From: Lentzea alba
Lineage (GTDB): Bacteria > Actinomycetota > Actinomycetes > Mycobacteriales > Pseudonocardiaceae
Direction of reading: 5' to 3'
Assembly: GCF_011067745.1 (NCBI RefSeq)
Contig: NZ_JAAMPJ010000008.1
Coordinates: forward strand, 248,001-312,000
Length of the DNA: 64,000 bases
Shown: piece by piece, positions 62,416 to 64,000 of the stretch
Layout: the number at the start of each line of letters is the position of its first letter
How positions within the stretch are numbered: position 1 is the stretch's first letter
The notes under the pieces: generated by a model
Seen by the model: only the letters and a program-made list of their open reading frames with translations
The model's database searches: none
What the model was told of the DNA's origin: nothing
Made by a program: the position numbers and the translations under genes

Positions 62416-63219
62416 CTACGACTTGGCGACCTTGCAGCCCGGCAGCGACAGGTCGAGCTTCCGGTCGGAGTTGAAGCAGGAGAGGAAGTCGAACGTCTGC
62501 TGGCCGTAGTTGATGCCCTTGCGGACGGTGACCTTGCCGGCGGCGTCGACCTCGCACGGGTTGTTCATCGTGCAGCGGCCACCGCTCTCGTTGCCGGTGT
62601 TGTTGACGCCGACGACCTTGCCGCTCGCGTTGTCGATGATCGGCGAGCCCGAGGTGCCGCCGATCGTGTTGCACGACGGCGTGTAGCGCAGCGAGTCGCG
62701 CCAGGTCCAGTCGCCTTCCTTGAGCTGGTGCACGAAGCCGTCGACCTGGCAGGAGTAGATCCGCTTCCAGTAACCGGAGACGACGCGGATCTCCGTGTTG
62801 GCAACAGGATGCGTGCCCGACAGCTCCAGCCCGCGGATCCCCGTCTGCTGCTGGATCTGGCCGTAGGTCGAGTCGAGTTGGTAGAACGCGGCGTCGGTGC
62901 CGGTCATCGTCGCGTAGACGATCTTGGTGCTGCTCAGTGTCGCGACCGTCGAGGAGGAGCCGTTGAGCAACTCGAAAGTGCGCCTCTTCACCGTCTTGTC
63001 GACGATCACCTGGCCCGCCTTCATGAGTTCGACGCAGTGCCCGTTCGTGAGCACGAGCGCCTTGTCCGTGGAGGTCGAACTGGGCAGGCGGACCAGGGAT
63101 CCGGAGCAGTTGCTGAGTTTCACGGTGCCGGTGAAGTCGACGGCGGCCTGTGCGGGTGCCGTCGTCACGCCCACCGCGGTGATCGCCGCGAGCAAGGAAA
63201 TGACGAATCGTAGTGCCAT
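62416..63219 (-). CDS. secreted trypsin-like serine protease
   Basis: A 267-residue exported protease. Signal peptide of about 26 residues ending APAQA. Chymotrypsin-fold triad candidates: His61 in LTNGHC, Asp in TDAAFYQLD and Ser in GGTSGSPII near residue 188. Six cysteines could form disulfides. The short prodomain-free form resembles secreted S1-type proteases of actinomycetes. The ATG at 63219 has AAAGGA about 10 bases upstream; an earlier ATG at 63246 is possible. Confidence 0.84.
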   Translation of the reverse strand: MALRFVISLLAAITAVGVTTAPAQAAVDFTGTVKLSNCSGSLVRLPSSTSTDKALVLTNGHCVELMKAGQVIVDKTVKRRTFELLNGSSSTVATLSSTKIVYATMTGTDAAFYQLDSTYGQIQQQTGIRGLELSGTHPVANTEIRVVSGYWKRIYSCQVDGFVHQLKEGDWTWRDSLRYTPSCNTIGGTSGSPIIDNASGKVVGVNNTGNESGGRCTMNNPCEVDAAGKVTVRKGINYGQQTFDFLSCFNSDRKLDLSLPGCKVAKS

Positions 63220-63405
63220 GCGCAGGGTTCCTTTCAGGGATGGCATCCGCCATCAAGCCTGTACGGATCGTATCCATCTCGCTACCGACGGAAGTCGGCT
63301 GACGTGCCGCTCGTAACTCGATCGAGTGACGCTGTAGTTGAGGGCTAACGGGTAAAGCAGACCGATCGACGTCGTGGTCACACATCGCAACCGCCAGGAG
63401 CCGTG

Positions 63406-64000
63406 ATGACCTATCCGACGCAGCCCGTCTACGCACCGCCTCCGGTCGCGCCGCCGAAGCCCACGAGGTTCGGTGCGCTCGCCTGGACCGCGTTGATCCT
63501 CGGGATCGTCGGTGTCGTCGGTTCGCCGATCATCATCTTCAACAACCTCACCGTGATCGCCGCGGTCGTCGGACTCGTGCTCGGCGTCATCGCGTTGTTC
63601 GGTACGCGCAAGGTTCTGGCGATCATCGGCGTTGTCCTTTGTGTCGCGGCGATCGTGTTCACCGTGTTGGCGCAGCAGTCCGCGGTCGAGGAACTCGACA
63701 AGATCCTCGACGGCACCAACCAGGGACAGACCGGCGTCGGAGGTGAGACCCCGAAGCCGGACGCGCTCGTCGATCCTCCGACCTGGGGCGAGCGGCACAC
63801 GTGGGCGAACGGTCTCTCGATCGACGTCGTGCCGCCCGTCGCGTGCACGCCCGGCCAGTACTCGGCGCCGCCGAACATCGTCCGCGCGGTGAAGTTCAAG
63901 GTGACCATCACCAACGGGACGAGTGCCGCGTTCGAGACAGCGCTGCTGTCGCTGGGCAACGACGCGCAGTTCAACGGGCAGAAGGCCGAGCGGATCTTCG
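63406..64000 (+). CDS. membrane protein with outer Ig-like domain (3' end outside window)
   Basis: An open frame of at least 198 codons running off the window. Pro-rich cytosolic start (TQPVYAPPPVAPPKP), then membrane helices (about 24-40, 45-65 and 70-90; DUF4190-like), a short Gly/Thr linker, and an outer beta domain (VKFKVTITNGTSAAFETALLSL) of the DUF4352 type. Role unknown; such proteins are common lipoprotein-like surface components. ATG 63406 has CAGGAG upstream. No gene is seen in the 186-base gap before it, which holds the divergent promoters. Confidence 0.72.
   Translation, partial: MTYPTQPVYAPPPVAPPKPTRFGALAWTALILGIVGVVGSPIIIFNNLTVIAAVVGLVLGVIALFGTRKVLAIIGVVLCVAAIVFTVLAQQSAVEELDKILDGTNQGQTGVGGETPKPDALVDPPTWGERHTWANGLSIDVVPPVACTPGQYSAPPNIVRAVKFKVTITNGTSAAFETALLSLGNDAQFNGQKAERIF

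Overview
The window is a gene-dense, high-GC chromosomal segment from an actinomycete, most likely a member of the Pseudonocardiaceae (Lentzea/Saccharothrix/Actinosynnema type). Reasons: strong G/C at third codon positions, many GTG starts, numerous leaderless genes, an actinobacterial bcc-aa3 respiratory block (ctaC-ctaF, ctaE-qcrCAB), PimB'/MptA-type mannosyltransferases, RipC-type NlpC/P60 hydrolase, PknL with its DNA-binding partner, and actinobacterial LexA and PafBC-type damage promoters. From memory of the Mycobacterium tuberculosis map, about 6.0-49.3 kb follows the Rv2170-Rv2196 order and 0.5-4.0 kb follows Rv2199-Rv2201, with several insertions; 59-61 kb follows the DUF3046-recA-recX order. 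No rRNA, tRNA, CRISPR array, IS element or prophage was seen.

Layout. 0-0.5 kb: end of a methyltransferase. 0.5-11.4 kb: asnB divergent from ctaC-ctaF; a PlsC-like acyltransferase; trpD with a degenerate receiver protein; ctaE-qcrC-qcrA-qcrB. 11.4-19 kb: a stand-alone Lrp-type ligand-binding protein, a Tat-exported intradiol dioxygenase, a DEDDh-GIY-YIG nuclease, a NYN-domain protein, then ripC-like hydrolase, a HEXXH membrane peptidase and pimB'. 19-24 kb: a large SARP/NB-ARC/TPR regulator and fadD15. 24-31.9 kb: SRPBCC proteins, a metallophosphoesterase, an ArsA-like ATPase, a ROK kinase, small membrane proteins, a second PlsC-like acyltransferase, RNase AS and a phosphofructokinase with the PPi-type signature. 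32-43 kb: DUF2891 protein, aroG, pknL and its regulator partner, a secreted protein, then crtB-mptA-idsA2 on the minus strand, a MetF-like reductase and LppM. 43-51 kb: DUF885, VOC and PhoD proteins, a mycothiol-dependent-isomerase-like protein with an HEPN protein, YbaK, GNAT, and a GntR regulator translationally coupled to ACC deaminase. 51-64 kb: Lhr helicase, a membrane-anchored Hsp70-like protein, an MFS transporter, DUF3046-recA-recX, an OhrR-type regulator with a secreted hydrolase, a secreted serine protease and the start of a membrane protein.

The most unusual signal is not a gene. A 14-base, almost all A/T motif (GATATATYGSATAT) occurs seven times exactly and several more times with one change or truncation between 4 and 49.5 kb. 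The intergenic copies lie almost only between convergent genes; four others sit inside unrelated coding sequences, where they force a rare ATA codon. Two of the convergent sites also carry a 46-base perfect palindrome, and the two palindromes differ by a compensated base change. I know of no described element matching this pair; it could be a binding site for a chromosome-organising protein or a dispersed repeat family.

Regulation visible in the sequence: three DNA-repair genes (exonuclease-GIY-YIG, lhr, recA) share a TTGTCAGAC-N8-hexamer promoter identical in form to the mycobacterial PafBC/RecA-NDp motif; recA also has a LexA box. At least a dozen genes have a TANNNT-like hexamer 6-7 bases before the start codon, implying leaderless mRNAs; in three cases the preceding stop codon forms part of that hexamer. 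Most convergent gene pairs and operon ends carry strong GC hairpins.
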